From Asanoa ferruginea (GTDB taxonomy: Bacteria; Actinomycetota; Actinomycetes; Mycobacteriales; Micromonosporaceae), in NCBI RefSeq assembly GCF_003387075.1, contig NZ_QUMQ01000001.1:1612001-1676000 (forward strand): a stretch of 64,000 bases of DNA, in the 5' to 3' direction. The translations under genes and the position numbers were made by a program. The notes below the pieces were generated by a model. It did no database searches and was not told the DNA's origin. It saw only the letters and a program-made list of their open reading frames with translations. Within the stretch, counting starts at the first letter, position 1, and every line of letters begins with the position of its first letter. This document shows, piece by piece, positions 55,704 through 64,000 of this stretch.

Positions 55704-56050
55704 GCGACCTGCTGCGCGGTCTTCTTGTCGGGGAACCGGCCCCGTTGGAGGTCGGGCTGGACCCGGGCCTCCAGCACCTTGATCATGTCTTCGACCATGC
55801 CGTGCAGCTCGTCGGCGGGCCGGCGGCGCAGCTCTGACATCGACGGCGGCGCCTCGATCAGCTTGACGCCGAGCGCCTGCGCGCCCTTGCGGCTGTCGAC
55901 CACGCCGAACTCGATCCGCTGGCCACCTTTGAGGTCGGTGACGCCGTCGGGTAGCGCGCCCTTGGGCAGGAAGACGTCGCCACCCTCGTCACTGGTGACG
56001 AACCCGTATCCCTTGGTCGCGTCGAACCACTTCACTCGACCGGTCGGCAC
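55664..56050 (-). CDS. cold-shock domain protein with C-terminal extension
   Basis: 128 residues. [33 protein letters not shown] is a cold-shock nucleic-acid binding domain with the RNP1 (KGYGFV) and RNP2 (DVFLP; the usual DVFVH varies here) motifs. Residues 70-128 form a helical extension ([28 protein letters not shown] and [15 protein letters not shown]) found in actinobacterial CspB-like proteins. It would bind single-stranded RNA or DNA. The ATG at 56048-56050 has a weak GAGGTTGC before it. It overlaps the mqnD end. Confidence 0.93.
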   Translation of the reverse strand: MPTGRVKWFDATKGYGFVTSDEGGDVFLPKGALPDGVTDLKGGQRIEFGVVDSRKGAQALGVKLIEAPPSMSELRRRPADELHGMVEDMIKVLEARVQPDLQRGRFPDKKTAQQVAQLIHAVAREFEI

Positions 56051-56092
56051 TGCAACCTCACTGAATCTCGTCCTGCTGTGGACTTGTTGACC

Positions 56093-56713
56093 TCACAAGG
56101 CTAGCCGGACCAACCCAGGAAGCGCCGCCGAGAATTCCCGGAGATCGGGCAGAACCAGCCGGGCGCCCGCGTCCCGCAGTTCGTCGGCCGAGCACGGGCC
56201 GGTGGTGACGCCGACGCCCGGCACGCCGGCGGTGCGCGCCGCGACCATGTCGGCGACGTGGTCACCGACGTAGAGACCGCAGCCGTGCTCGGTCAGCGCG
56301 GTCGCCTTGCCCTCGGCGAACAGGTCACCGGCGACCGCGTCGGCGGTGATGCCGAGGTGCTTGAGGTGCAACTCGGCCAGGCGGCCCAATTTTGACGTGA
56401 CGACCACCACACGGCCGCCGAGCGCGCGGACCGCCTCGAGCGCCTCGCGGGCACCGGGCAGCAGCACGGTCGGCGTGATCGCGTAGTCGACGTAGATCTC
56501 GCGGTAGGTGATCACCGCGGCCTCGATCTCCTCGGGCGGGAACCAGTGGGCCAACTCGGCCCGCAACGGCGGTCCGAGGCGGGAAATCGCGGCCTGTTCG
56601 TCTACATAGGTGCCGGTGACCGCGGTCAGCTGCCGGAAGGCGGCGGCGATCCCGGGGCGGGTGTCGGCCAGGGTCATGTCGAAGTCGAAGCCGACGGCCA
56701 GCGAGGTGATCAC
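56093..56713 (-). CDS. HAD-superfamily phosphatase
   Basis: 206 residues. GFDFDMTLADTRPGIAAAF is HAD motif I (nucleophile Asp, second Asp), VVVVTSKLGRLAELHL motif II with Ser and Lys, and GLYVGDHVADMVAARTAGVPGVGVTTG motif IV. A helical cap lies at residues 25-80. The sequence is close to phosphoglycolate-phosphatase-like (Gph/PGP-type) enzymes, but the substrate is open. The GTG start at 56711-56713 fits the first strand; the ribosome site is weak. A longer reading would enter the divergent helicase-associated gene. Confidence 0.87.
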   Translation of the reverse strand: MITSLAVGFDFDMTLADTRPGIAAAFRQLTAVTGTYVDEQAAISRLGPPLRAELAHWFPPEEIEAAVITYREIYVDYAITPTVLLPGAREALEAVRALGGRVVVVTSKLGRLAELHLKHLGITADAVAGDLFAEGKATALTEHGCGLYVGDHVADMVAARTAGVPGVGVTTGPCSADELRDAGARLVLPDLREFSAALPGLVRLAL

Positions 56714-56792
56714 GCGGCCGATGGTCGCACACGCGGGGCGGATGGTCGCTCGCACTCGGGATGGGTGGCCGGCCGTATAGCGTGGGTAGACG

Positions 56793-59204
56793 ATGACCAC
56801 CATGCTCGTCGACCACCTCCGGTCGCTCCCAGACGAGGCGCTCGCGGCGTTGCTGCGCATGCGTCCGGATCTGGTCGTCCCCGTGCCGTCCGACCTGTCC
56901 GCCCTGGCACTGCGTGCCCAGTCGCGGATGTCGATCGCCCGGGTCCTCGACGGCTTCGACCGGTTCACCCTGGAGATCCTCGACGCGGCCCGGCTCAGCC
57001 GTGGCCAGTCCGCGACCACCAGCCTGGAGTCGATCTTCGCGCTAACCACGGCCGCCGACCACGAGGCCACCCGCGCGGCCATCGGCCGGCTTCGCGCCCG
57101 GTTTGTCCTCTACGGCCCGGAGCACGACCTGTCCGTGGCGGCCGGTGTCGACGAGGTCTCCAGCCCCTACCCGGCCGGTCTCGGGCGGCCCGCCGCCCTG
57201 CTCGACGCCGCCGCCGCCGAGCTGGTCGCCGACCCGGCCCGACTGCGGCGCACGGTGCTCGCGGCACCCCCGCCGGCGCGGGCGGTGCTCGACCGGCTCG
57301 CGGCCGGCCCGCCGGTCGGCACCCTGGCCGGTGGTGGCGACGCCGGTTCGCCCGTCCGCTGGCTGGTCGACAACGACCTGCTGGTGGCCGTGCCCAGCGG
57401 CGGTTTCGAGCTGCCCCGCGAGGTCGGCCTGCTGCTGCGCCGCGACACCGGCCCGCTCGGGCCCGTGCACCCGGCGCCACCCGGGCTCGACGCGGCCGCC
57501 CGAGAGCCCAAGGCCGTCGACTCCGCCGGCGCCGGCCAGGCGATGGACGCGGTCCGGCACACCGAGTCGCTGCTGACCGCCCTGGAGGCCGAGCCCGCGA
57601 CCGTGCTGCGCTCCGGCGGCCTCGGCGTCCGCGAGCTGCGCCGGCTGGCCCGCGCGGCCGGGCTCGAGGAGACCGCCGCGGCGACCCTGCTGGAAGCCGC
57701 CTACGCCGCGGGCCTGGCCGGCGAGGCCGAGGCACACGCCGCACCGGTCGGCCGCCCGGCACCGGAGACCCAGGTGCTGCCCACGGCCCGCTTCGACGCC
57801 TGGCGGGCCTCGTCGATCGCCCGCCGCTGGACCGACCTCGCGGCCGCCTGGTTGACCATGACCCGCCAGCCGGGCCTGGTCGGTCAGCGCGACGAGCGGG
57901 ACCGCCCGATCACCGTGCTCGCGCCCGAGGTCGAGCGTTCCGGCGCACCGGCCACCCGGCGCACGGTGCTGGCCATCCTCGGCGGCCAGCCGCCCGGCAC
58001 CGCGCCCACCCCCGACGAGCTGCTCGCGCTGCTCGACTGGGAGGCGCCGCGGCGCACCCGCGGCCGGGAGAACATCTATCGCGAGGTGCTCACCGAGGCC
58101 GCGCTGCTCGGCGTCACCGGGCTCGGTGCGCTGACCGTGCAGGGCCGGGCCCTGCTCGCCGACGACGCCGCTGAGCTCGGCCACGACCAGCGGGCCGCCG
58201 CCGACCCGCTCGGCACCCGCCCCGAGGGCCTACGCGCACCCGACGACCCGCCGAGCACGATCAAGGTGCTCGACGCCCTGCTGCCGGCCCCGGTCGACCA
58301 CTTCCTGCTCCAGGCCGACCTGAGCGTGGTCGTCCCCGGGCCGCCCGAGCCCGAGCTAGCGGCCGAGCTCGACGTCGTCGCCGAGCCCGAGTCCGCCGGC
58401 GGCGCGAGCGTCTACCGGGTGACGCCCGACGCGGTCCGGCACGCGCTCGACACCGGCTACGCGGCCGACGACCTGCACGCGCTGTTCCGCCGTCGCTCGC
58501 GCACCCCGGTGCCGCAGGCGCTCACCTACCTGATCGACGACGTGGCCCGCCGGCACGGTGGCCTGCGGGTCGGCAGCACCGGCTCCTACCTGCGCAGCGA
58601 AGACGAGGCGCTGGTCGCCGAGGTGCTCGCCGACCGCCGGCTGGCCGGCCTGACGCTGCGCAAGCTGGCACCGACCGTGCTGGTCACCCCGCTGGCCAGC
58701 GGCCGGCTGCTCCAGGAGTTGCGCGACGCCGGTTACGCGCCGGTGCCCGAAGACGCCAGCGGTGTGACGGTCCGCGGCCGCGTCCGGGTCCGCCGCGCCC
58801 CGGCCCGCACCAACGGGCTGGCCCGGCTCGGCGCGGCCGGCGCCGTCGACGCGATCGCCGCGGTGCAGCTCACCCAGCCGCGGCTGCTCGGCATCGTCGA
58901 GCAGATCCGGCGGGGTGACGCGGCGGCAAGGGCGTCGCGGCGGGCGCCGGCGGCGGTGCGACCCGGCAGCGGCACCGGCCCGGTCCCGGTGCAGACGCAC
59001 ACCCAGGCGCTGGCCGTGCTCCAGCAGGCGATCCGCGACAAGGCGCTGGTCTGGGTCGGCTACGTCGACGCGCACGGCTCGACGACGTCGCGCCTGGTTC
59101 GCCCGGTCTCGATCGGCGCCGGCTATCTGCGCGCCGAAGACGAACGCACCGAGATGCTGCACACCTTCGCCCTGCATCGGATCAGCGCCGCCGTCCTCGA
59201 CTGA
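56793..59204 (+). CDS. helicase-associated domain protein (XPB partner)
   Basis: 803 residues. LVDHLRSLPDEALAALLRMRPDLVVP at the start, LHALFRRRSRTPVPQALTYLIDDVARRHG and VHPDA-type TPDAVRHALDTG near 560-600, and a C-terminal WYL-like segment (IRDKALVWVGYVDAHGSTTSRLVRPVSIGAGYLRAED) match the large helicase-associated protein (Helicase_C_3). In mycobacteria its gene stands next to the XPB helicase gene. It probably works with the XPB helicase encoded at 63149 in DNA repair. Here an ABC transporter unit and an L,D-transpeptidase gene separate the two. Confidence 0.87.
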   Translation: MTTMLVDHLRSLPDEALAALLRMRPDLVVPVPSDLSALALRAQSRMSIARVLDGFDRFTLEILDAARLSRGQSATTSLESIFALTTAADHEATRAAIGRLRARFVLYGPEHDLSVAAGVDEVSSPYPAGLGRPAALLDAAAAELVADPARLRRTVLAAPPPARAVLDRLAAGPPVGTLAGGGDAGSPVRWLVDNDLLVAVPSGGFELPREVGLLLRRDTGPLGPVHPAPPGLDAAAREPKAVDSAGAGQAMDAVRHTESLLTALEAEPATVLRSGGLGVRELRRLARAAGLEETAAATLLEAAYAAGLAGEAEAHAAPVGRPAPETQVLPTARFDAWRASSIARRWTDLAAAWLTMTRQPGLVGQRDERDRPITVLAPEVERSGAPATRRTVLAILGGQPPGTAPTPDELLALLDWEAPRRTRGRENIYREVLTEAALLGVTGLGALTVQGRALLADDAAELGHDQRAAADPLGTRPEGLRAPDDPPSTIKVLDALLPAPVDHFLLQADLSVVVPGPPEPELAAELDVVAEPESAGGASVYRVTPDAVRHALDTGYAADDLHALFRRRSRTPVPQALTYLIDDVARRHGGLRVGSTGSYLRSEDEALVAEVLADRRLAGLTLRKLAPTVLVTPLASGRLLQELRDAGYAPVPEDASGVTVRGRVRVRRAPARTNGLARLGAAGAVDAIAAVQLTQPRLLGIVEQIRRGDAAARASRRAPAAVRPGSGTGPVPVQTHTQALAVLQQAIRDKALVWVGYVDAHGSTTSRLVRPVSIGAGYLRAEDERTEMLHTFALHRISAAVLD

Positions 59205-59209
59205 AATTC

Positions 59210-61102
59210 CTATTCACGAGCGGCAACCAACCGGATCGCGGGGGTACGCGTGGCGGAGAGCGTGGTCAGCACGCTGGCCGTCGCCACCACGATCACCGCG
59301 ACCGCGACCACGGCGCCGCCCAGCGCCCACGGCACGCTGGCGACGCTGATCCCGATCATGTCGCGCACGGCGGCGGCCATCCCGGCCAGCGTGCCGGCCG
59401 CGGCCAGGATGCCGAGCAGCACGCCGATCGCGACCACGCCCAGCGACTCCGCGAGCGCAGCGCCGACCACCTGGCCTCGGGTCAGGCCGGTGACCCGGGC
59501 AGCGGCGAACTCGCCCCGGCGGTCCGACGCGGCGATCACGACGGCGTTGACCATCGCGATCAGCGTGTAGACCATCGCCATGCCCATCAGCGCGATCATG
59601 ATGTTGGTGCTCATCTGCTGCTGGTCGTCGGTGTAGGCGTCGACCCACTGCGCGGTGGTCATCACCTGCCCGAGCCCGGCGAGCGCGGTGGCGGCCGCGG
59701 CCGGATCGGCGGCGCGGATGACGTACTGCCGCGGGCCGTCGCGCCGCAGGTCGGACGGCAAGAGGATGTAGGGGCCGGAAACCGTCTCCGGCAGCAGCGC
59801 GACCACCCGCAACTGCTCCGGGCCACCGTCCAGGTGCACCGGCATCAGGTCGCCGACCCGCCAGCCGCCACTCTCGCTCGGGCTGACCGCGACCGACGCT
59901 CCGCGCAGGTCGGCGAGGTTACCGGCGGTGACCGCCATCCGGTGGGTCGCGGCGTAACCGACGGGGTCGACGGCGAGGCCGGTCGTCCCTTCGTATTCCA
60001 AGCCGCCGTCGCCGTCATCGGCGCCGAGGTCGAAGCTGACCTGCGACTCCTCGGAGACGGCTGCGACGCCGGGCACCGCGGCCACCTGGTCGCGGGCCGG
60101 CCGGTCGGTGCTGAGCACCAGGTCGGCGTTCAGGTCGCGGCTGATCTCCTGGCGCCCGGCCTCGGTCATCGTCCCGGTGGTGCCGGCCATTCCGACGACA
60201 AAGGCGACCAGCACCATGATCGGCGCCGCGGTCGACGCGCTGCGTCGGACGCCGGTGCGCAGGTTGGCGTGCGCGAGCACACCCAGCCGGCCCCGGAAGA
60301 GCAGCCCGAACGGCGCCGCCACCAGCGGCACGATCAGCGGTGCGAACGCCGCGAACGCGGTCACCAGGGTGAACGACGAGCAGATGGACAGCGGGAGGGC
60401 AGCCTCACCGCCGACCGAAGCGACCAGGATCAGCATCGCGATGCTGCCGGCGAGGAAGAGCAGGCCGAACACCCAGCGGGAGGCGGTCATCACCCGGGCC
60501 GCCGCGCCGACCTCGCGGAGCGCCTCGAGCGGGCGCACCTTGCTGGCCCGCCGGGAGGCCGCCAGCACACCCACGACGGCGACACCGATGCCGACGCCGA
60601 AGGAGACACCGAGGATCCACTGCCGCCACTGGCCGGTGAAGCCTGCCGGCACGAAGCCGAACGAGTCGAGCATCGCGCCCTGCAGGCGCATCACCGGCAC
60701 GCCGAGCAGCGCACCGAAGGCGGACCCGAGGACGCCCAGCAACAGCGCCTCACCCACCAGCAGCGTCCGGATCTGGCCGCGGGCCGCGCCGGTCATGCGG
60801 AGCAGCGCCAGGTCGCGGCGGCGCTGCGCCACGGTGAACGCGAACGTCGAGCTGACCACGAACACGGCGACGAAGACGGCCAGGCCGAGCGTCATGCCGA
60901 GCAGGGAGATGGCGCCGACGTACCCGTCGCGGATCGCCCTTTCCTGCTCCGGCGGTAGGCCCGGCGGCACCTTGGCGGTCGCCGCCGACACCAGGGTGAG
61001 CAACGACGACTGCACCAGCGCCACACCGAGGCAGACGCTGAGGATCGCGCCGACGAATACCGGCCAGCGGTCCCGGAACGTGCTCCACGACATCCGCAGC
61101 AT
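59210..61102 (-). CDS. FtsX-like ABC transporter permease
   Basis: 630 residues. MSWSTFRDRWPVFVGAILSVCLGVALVQSSLL (helix 1) is followed by a short outer segment and three helices with MTGAARGQIRTLLVGEALLLGVLGSAFGALLG (FtsX domain). Then come four more helices and a large outer domain (about 320-470) with GWRVGDLMPVHLDGGP. The second FtsX domain has ALMGMAMVYTLIAMVNAVVIAASDRRGEFAAARVTGLTRGQV. This is the MacB/LolE-like type with one polypeptide carrying both FtsX units. With the adjacent ATPase it would handle lipids, peptides or signals. The ATG is 3 bp after the ATPase stop. Confidence 0.92.
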   Translation of the reverse strand: MLRMSWSTFRDRWPVFVGAILSVCLGVALVQSSLLTLVSAATAKVPPGLPPEQERAIRDGYVGAISLLGMTLGLAVFVAVFVVSSTFAFTVAQRRRDLALLRMTGAARGQIRTLLVGEALLLGVLGSAFGALLGVPVMRLQGAMLDSFGFVPAGFTGQWRQWILGVSFGVGIGVAVVGVLAASRRASKVRPLEALREVGAAARVMTASRWVFGLLFLAGSIAMLILVASVGGEAALPLSICSSFTLVTAFAAFAPLIVPLVAAPFGLLFRGRLGVLAHANLRTGVRRSASTAAPIMVLVAFVVGMAGTTGTMTEAGRQEISRDLNADLVLSTDRPARDQVAAVPGVAAVSEESQVSFDLGADDGDGGLEYEGTTGLAVDPVGYAATHRMAVTAGNLADLRGASVAVSPSESGGWRVGDLMPVHLDGGPEQLRVVALLPETVSGPYILLPSDLRRDGPRQYVIRAADPAAAATALAGLGQVMTTAQWVDAYTDDQQQMSTNIMIALMGMAMVYTLIAMVNAVVIAASDRRGEFAAARVTGLTRGQVVGAALAESLGVVAIGVLLGILAAAGTLAGMAAAVRDMIGISVASVPWALGGAVVAVAVIVVATASVLTTLSATRTPAIRLVAARE

Positions 61103-61104
61103 GG

Positions 61105-61875
61105 CTATTCCTCCCAGCGGGCGAGCCGGTCGGCGACGAGCCGGACGGTCGGCCGGTCGAGCCGGTCGACCACTCGCCCGTCGCCGAGGAAGACCACCCG
61201 GTCGGCGGCCGCGGCGGCGGCCGGGTCGTGGGTGACCATGACGATCGTCTGGCCGCTCGTGTCGACCATCCCGCGCAGCATCCGCAGCACCGTGCGGGCC
61301 GACTTGGTGTCGAGGGCGCCGGTCGGCTCGTCGGCGAAGAGCACGGCGGGCCGGGTGACCATCGCGCGAGCGATCGCCACCCGCTGCTGCTGGCCGCCGG
61401 AGAGCTCACCGGGGCGGTGCCGCACCCGGTCGGCCAGGCCCACCGAGGCGAGCACCTCGCGGACCACCTTGCGGGGTGGCCGCTGCCCGGCGAGCCGCAG
61501 CGGCATCGCCACGTTCTGCTCGGCGGTGAGCGAACCGATCAGGTTGAAGCTCTGGAAGACGAAGCCCAGCACGGTACGGCGCAGCCGGGTCAACTCGGCG
61601 TCGGAAGCGTCGGTGATGTCCTGCCCGGCGACCACCACCCGGCCGGAGCTGACCCGTTCGAGCCCGGCGGCGCAGTGCAGCAGCGTCGACTTACCGGAGC
61701 CGGACGGGCCCATCACCGCCGTCCACGAGCCGGCCGGAAACCCGACGTCCACATTGTCTAGTGCGCGCACGGCCGCGGTACGCGTGCCGTACACCCGGGT
61801 CACCCCGTGTAGCTCGACCGCCGATGGGGTCGTTTCCGGCGCGTTCAGCGGCCGGTGCGTCGCCTGCGTCTCCAC
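61105..61875 (-). CDS. LolD/MacB-like ABC transporter ATP-binding protein
   Basis: About 256 residues. Walker A GPSGSGKSTLLHCAAGLE, Q-loop VFQSFNLIGSLTAEQNVAMPL, signature LSGGQQQRVAIARAM, Walker B AVLFADEPTGALD and the H-loop VTHDPAAAAAADRVV are all intact. The sequence follows the FtsE/LolD/MacB pattern. The start is uncertain: GTG 61873-61875 is used, with no good ribosome site upstream, and a leaderless message is possible (AATATACGA sits just before it). It pairs with the FtsX-like permease. Confidence 0.9.
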   Translation of the reverse strand: METQATHRPLNAPETTPSAVELHGVTRVYGTRTAAVRALDNVDVGFPAGSWTAVMGPSGSGKSTLLHCAAGLERVSSGRVVVAGQDITDASDAELTRLRRTVLGFVFQSFNLIGSLTAEQNVAMPLRLAGQRPPRKVVREVLASVGLADRVRHRPGELSGGQQQRVAIARAMVTRPAVLFADEPTGALDTKSARTVLRMLRGMVDTSGQTIVMVTHDPAAAAAADRVVFLGDGRVVDRLDRPTVRLVADRLARWEE

Positions 61876-61945
61876 TCGTATATTGCAGCCGTTGCGGCCC
61901 GCGAGATCAGTAACGCCAACGGGCCTCTTGGGGGTAGGGCTGGCC

Positions 61946-62152
61946 TCAGCCCCGGGCCCGGCGGATGCCGCCGACGATCGAGACGAACAGCAGGGCGGCG
62001 AAACCGGTGCCGACGGACTCGCCGACCGAGGCGACGAAACCCTGCCGCTGCACCAGCCAGCCATAGAGGAACCAGCCGACCAGAAACGCGCCCAGCAGCG
62101 CGTAGGCGGCGACGGTCAGCCGCGAGACCGGTGCGGATTCATCGACGTCCAT
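61946..62152 (-). CDS. small two-helix membrane protein of unknown function
   Basis: 68 residues. MDVDESAPVSRLTVAAYALLGAFLVGWFLYGWLVQ gives one membrane helix, and SVGTGFAALLFVSIVGGIRRARG a second one. No family is recognised. It stands alone between the ABC ATPase and the L,D-transpeptidase genes and reads in their direction. Its codon bias is like its neighbours, which supports it being real. Confidence 0.65.
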   Translation of the reverse strand: MDVDESAPVSRLTVAAYALLGAFLVGWFLYGWLVQRQGFVASVGESVGTGFAALLFVSIVGGIRRARG

Positions 62153-62173
62153 GCCATCCAGCGTCGCACACCG

Positions 62174-63022
62174 TCACGTTCCTGGGCGACGCCCGTACAC
62201 GTGGACCGGGGTGCCGACCTTGCCAAGGCTCCACAGCTTCCGCGCGTCGGCGGGCAACAGGTTGACGCAGCCGTGCGACCCGATCGCGCCGTTGTGGATG
62301 TAGGTGGTCGTCTCGTGGAAGCCGATCCCGTTGATGAAGTGCTGCCAGTAGGGCAGCCACACCTTGTAGGGGTTGGACCACTCTTTGATGTTGCGGAAGT
62401 TGATCTTGTAGTTGCCGGCCGGCGTCTGGAACCCGCCGGCCATGCCGGTGCGGGTCACGGTCGGGCCGAGGATCACCTTGCCGTCGCGGATGGCCAGCAC
62501 GGTCTGGTTGGTCAGGTCGACGCAGAACGTCAAGCCCTTGCCGGCCTTGCACTTGCGCGGGTCGGTGGCCGCTATGCGCTTCGCCACATTGGCGGTGGTC
62601 GGCCCGGCGCGCCCCTCGGCCGGCGAGACGCCGAACCGCTGCTGGAAGTTTTTGATGGTCTTGCAGTCCTGCTCCGACTGCTTGCCGTCGATCGTGATCG
62701 GGCCGAACGAGCCGAGGTCGGCCAGGATCGCCTCCACCTCGCGCTGGTGGTCGCCGGTCGGGCACCCAAGCTGCTTGGACTGCGGCTTTGGTTTGGGTTT
62801 TTGGGTAGTTTTGCTCGGCTTCGGGGTCGCTGGGGCCGGTGGTTTCGTGGCAGTCGGGTCCGGCGGGCCGCTCGCCCCCGTTCCGACCGTCGCGCTCACC
62901 GGCACCGGATTCGCACCCGCCGCCGATGGCTGCGACGGCGCGAACGCACACGCGCCGGCACCGACCACCGTGACGATCGCGACGGCTACGAGACGCACGG
63001 TCGTTCCGCGCACACCATGCAT
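62174..63022 (-). CDS. L,D-transpeptidase (lipoprotein)
   Basis: 282 residues. It forms 3-3 cross-links in peptidoglycan or attaches proteins to it. A signal with LVAVAIVTVVGAGAC suggests a lipoprotein Cys25. A Pro/Lys-rich spacer (60-85) follows, then a peptidoglycan-binding-like helical part with two Cys (GCPTGDHQREVEAILADLG, DCKTIKNFQQRFGVSPAEGRAGPTTANVA). The YkuD catalytic domain ends IHNGAIGSHGCVNLLPADARKLW, holding the catalytic Cys of SHGCVN. ATG 63020-63022 has GGGGAGG upstream. It diverges from the XPB helicase gene. Confidence 0.93.
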   Translation of the reverse strand: MHGVRGTTVRLVAVAIVTVVGAGACAFAPSQPSAAGANPVPVSATVGTGASGPPDPTATKPPAPATPKPSKTTQKPKPKPQSKQLGCPTGDHQREVEAILADLGSFGPITIDGKQSEQDCKTIKNFQQRFGVSPAEGRAGPTTANVAKRIAATDPRKCKAGKGLTFCVDLTNQTVLAIRDGKVILGPTVTRTGMAGGFQTPAGNYKINFRNIKEWSNPYKVWLPYWQHFINGIGFHETTTYIHNGAIGSHGCVNLLPADARKLWSLGKVGTPVHVYGRRPGT

Positions 63023-63148
63023 CGAGAGGCCCTCCCCAGAGCGGTCGTCGATTGATAGACGTTCGAGAGCCCCGGACGGTTGCGGATCGCCTCACGTTTT
63101 CTTCCGTGCAACACTGGAGGGTCGCCTTCCGGACCCTGGAGTGCCCGC

Positions 63149-64000
63149 GTGAACAACGGCCCGCTGATCGTCCAGTCCGACAAGACCCTGCTGCTAGAGG
63201 TGGATCACCCAGACGCGGTCGCCTGCCGGATGGCCATCGCACCCTTCGCCGAACTCGAACGCTCACCCGAACACGTGCACACCTACCGGCTGACCCCGCT
63301 CGGCCTGTGGAACGCGCGCGCCGCCGGCCACGATGCCGAGAGCGTGGTCGACGCGTTGATCAAGTTCTCCCGTTACCCGGTGCCACACGCGCTGCTGGTC
63401 GACGTCGCCGACACGATGGACCGCTACGGGCGGCTGCAACTGGTCAACCACCCCACCCACGGGCTGACGCTGCGCGCCACCGACCGGATGGTGCTGATCG
63501 AGGTCGCCAAGAGCAAGAAGCTCGCCGGGATGCTCGGCGCCAAGATCGACGACGACACCATCGTGGTCCACCCCTCCGAGCGCGGCCGGCTCAAGCAGGC
63601 CCTCCTCAAGCTCGGCTGGCCGGCCGAAGACCTGGCCGGTTACGTCGACGGCGAGGCCCACGAGATCGACCTCGCGCAAGACGGCTGGCACCTGCGCTCC
63701 TACCAGACCGAGGCCGTCCAGTCGTTCTGGGCCGGCGGCTCCGGCGTGGTGGTGCTCCCCTGCGGCGCCGGCAAGACGCTGGTCGGCGCGGCGGCGATGG
63801 CCGAGGCCAAGGCGACCACGCTGATCCTGGTGACCAACACGGTCGCCGGCCGGCAGTGGAAGCGCGAGTTGATCGCCCGCACCTCGCTGACCGAGGAGGA
63901 GATCGGCGAATACTCCGGCGAGCGCAAGGAGATCCGGCCGGTCACCATCGCTACCTACCAGGTGCTGACCACCCGGCGAAACGGATCGTTCGCCCACCTC
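63149..64000 (+). CDS. DNA repair helicase XPB, 5' part
   Basis: The first 284 codons of a superfamily 2 helicase cut by the window edge. The N-terminal Helicase_C_3-like region opens with NNGPLIVQSDKTLLLEVDHPDA and contains PFAELERSPEHVHTYRLTPLGLWNARAAG. Residues 185-284 begin the DEAD-like motor with the Q-motif LRSYQTEAVQSFWAGGSGVVVLPCGAGKTLVGAAAMAEAKATTLILVTN; Walker A is PCGAGKT. It would unwind DNA during repair and pairs with the helicase-associated protein at 56793. GTG 63149 has GGAG upstream, and no in-frame stop is seen to 64000. Confidence 0.92.
   Translation, partial: MNNGPLIVQSDKTLLLEVDHPDAVACRMAIAPFAELERSPEHVHTYRLTPLGLWNARAAGHDAESVVDALIKFSRYPVPHALLVDVADTMDRYGRLQLVNHPTHGLTLRATDRMVLIEVAKSKKLAGMLGAKIDDDTIVVHPSERGRLKQALLKLGWPAEDLAGYVDGEAHEIDLAQDGWHLRSYQTEAVQSFWAGGSGVVVLPCGAGKTLVGAAAMAEAKATTLILVTNTVAGRQWKRELIARTSLTEEEIGEYSGERKEIRPVTIATYQVLTTRRNGSFAHL

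Overview
The window is very GC-rich (coding third positions are almost all G or C), is densely packed, and uses many GTG and some TTG starts. Its gene content points to a high-GC actinomycete. The markers are septation protein SepH, an ergothioneine-type glutamate-cysteine ligase, a mycothiol-dependent isomerase-family protein, futalosine-pathway menaquinone genes, DUF2530/DUF3027 proteins, an actinobacterial type c-di-AMP riboswitch and an XPB helicase with its helicase-associated partner. Micromonosporaceae is the best guess, but the genus cannot be fixed from the sequence alone. No rRNA, tRNA, CRISPR array, insertion sequence or prophage was seen.

Layout. 1-4 kb: the end of an ECF sigma factor overlapped by a Y-family polymerase, an LLM flavin oxidoreductase, a YbhB/Raf-inhibitor-like protein and a RecF-like AAA ATPase. 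4-9.7 kb: maltokinase and trehalose synthase (translationally coupled), a GT2 enzyme and a lone sugar-ABC-importer type ATPase. 9.7-13.2 kb: a membrane protein, a MarR/DUF3224 pair with a candidate operator, and a Tat/lipoprotein multicopper oxidase. 13.2-16.4 kb: a beta-phosphoglucomutase and GH65 phosphorylase pair, which with treS/mak makes a disaccharide (maltose/trehalose) metabolism zone. 16.4-17.6 kb: a secreted coiled-coil cell-wall protein under a c-di-AMP (ydaO-type) riboswitch. 17.9-20.7 kb: egtA and a diacylglycerol-kinase-family gene facing each other across 580 bp made almost entirely of tandem repeats.

20.7-32.2 kb is a surface-glycopolymer region: four GT2 proteins (one fused to a CDP-glycerol glycerophosphotransferase domain), a CDP-alcohol phosphatidyltransferase with DUF5941, and a TagGH-type two-gene ABC exporter. 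It probably builds and exports a teichoic-acid-like polymer. 32.4-44.8 kb is housekeeping: sdaA, pspC, DUF4230, a glutaryl-CoA-dehydrogenase-like enzyme, a nitroreductase, an aldose epimerase, an MFS transporter, pdxH, citrate synthase, serC, sepH and an aldo/keto reductase. 44.8-51.2 kb starts with a long inverted repeat and a 29-bp tandem array, followed by a 2H phosphoesterase, a mycothiol-dependent isomerase-family protein, an MFS/MarR pair and an NCS2 purine permease. 51.2-64 kb has DUF2530, DUF3027, a third MFS protein with a repetitive tail coupled to mqnB-mqnD, a cold-shock protein, a HAD phosphatase, the helicase-associated protein, an FtsX/LolD-like ABC transporter, an L,D-transpeptidase and the 5' part of an XPB helicase gene cut by the window edge.

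The most unusual pattern is a set of tandem repeats that begin at stop codons and resemble the last bases of the neighbouring gene. It is seen at egtA, the DagK-family gene, the 45.2-kb membrane protein and, in a weaker form, the 47.7-kb MFS gene.
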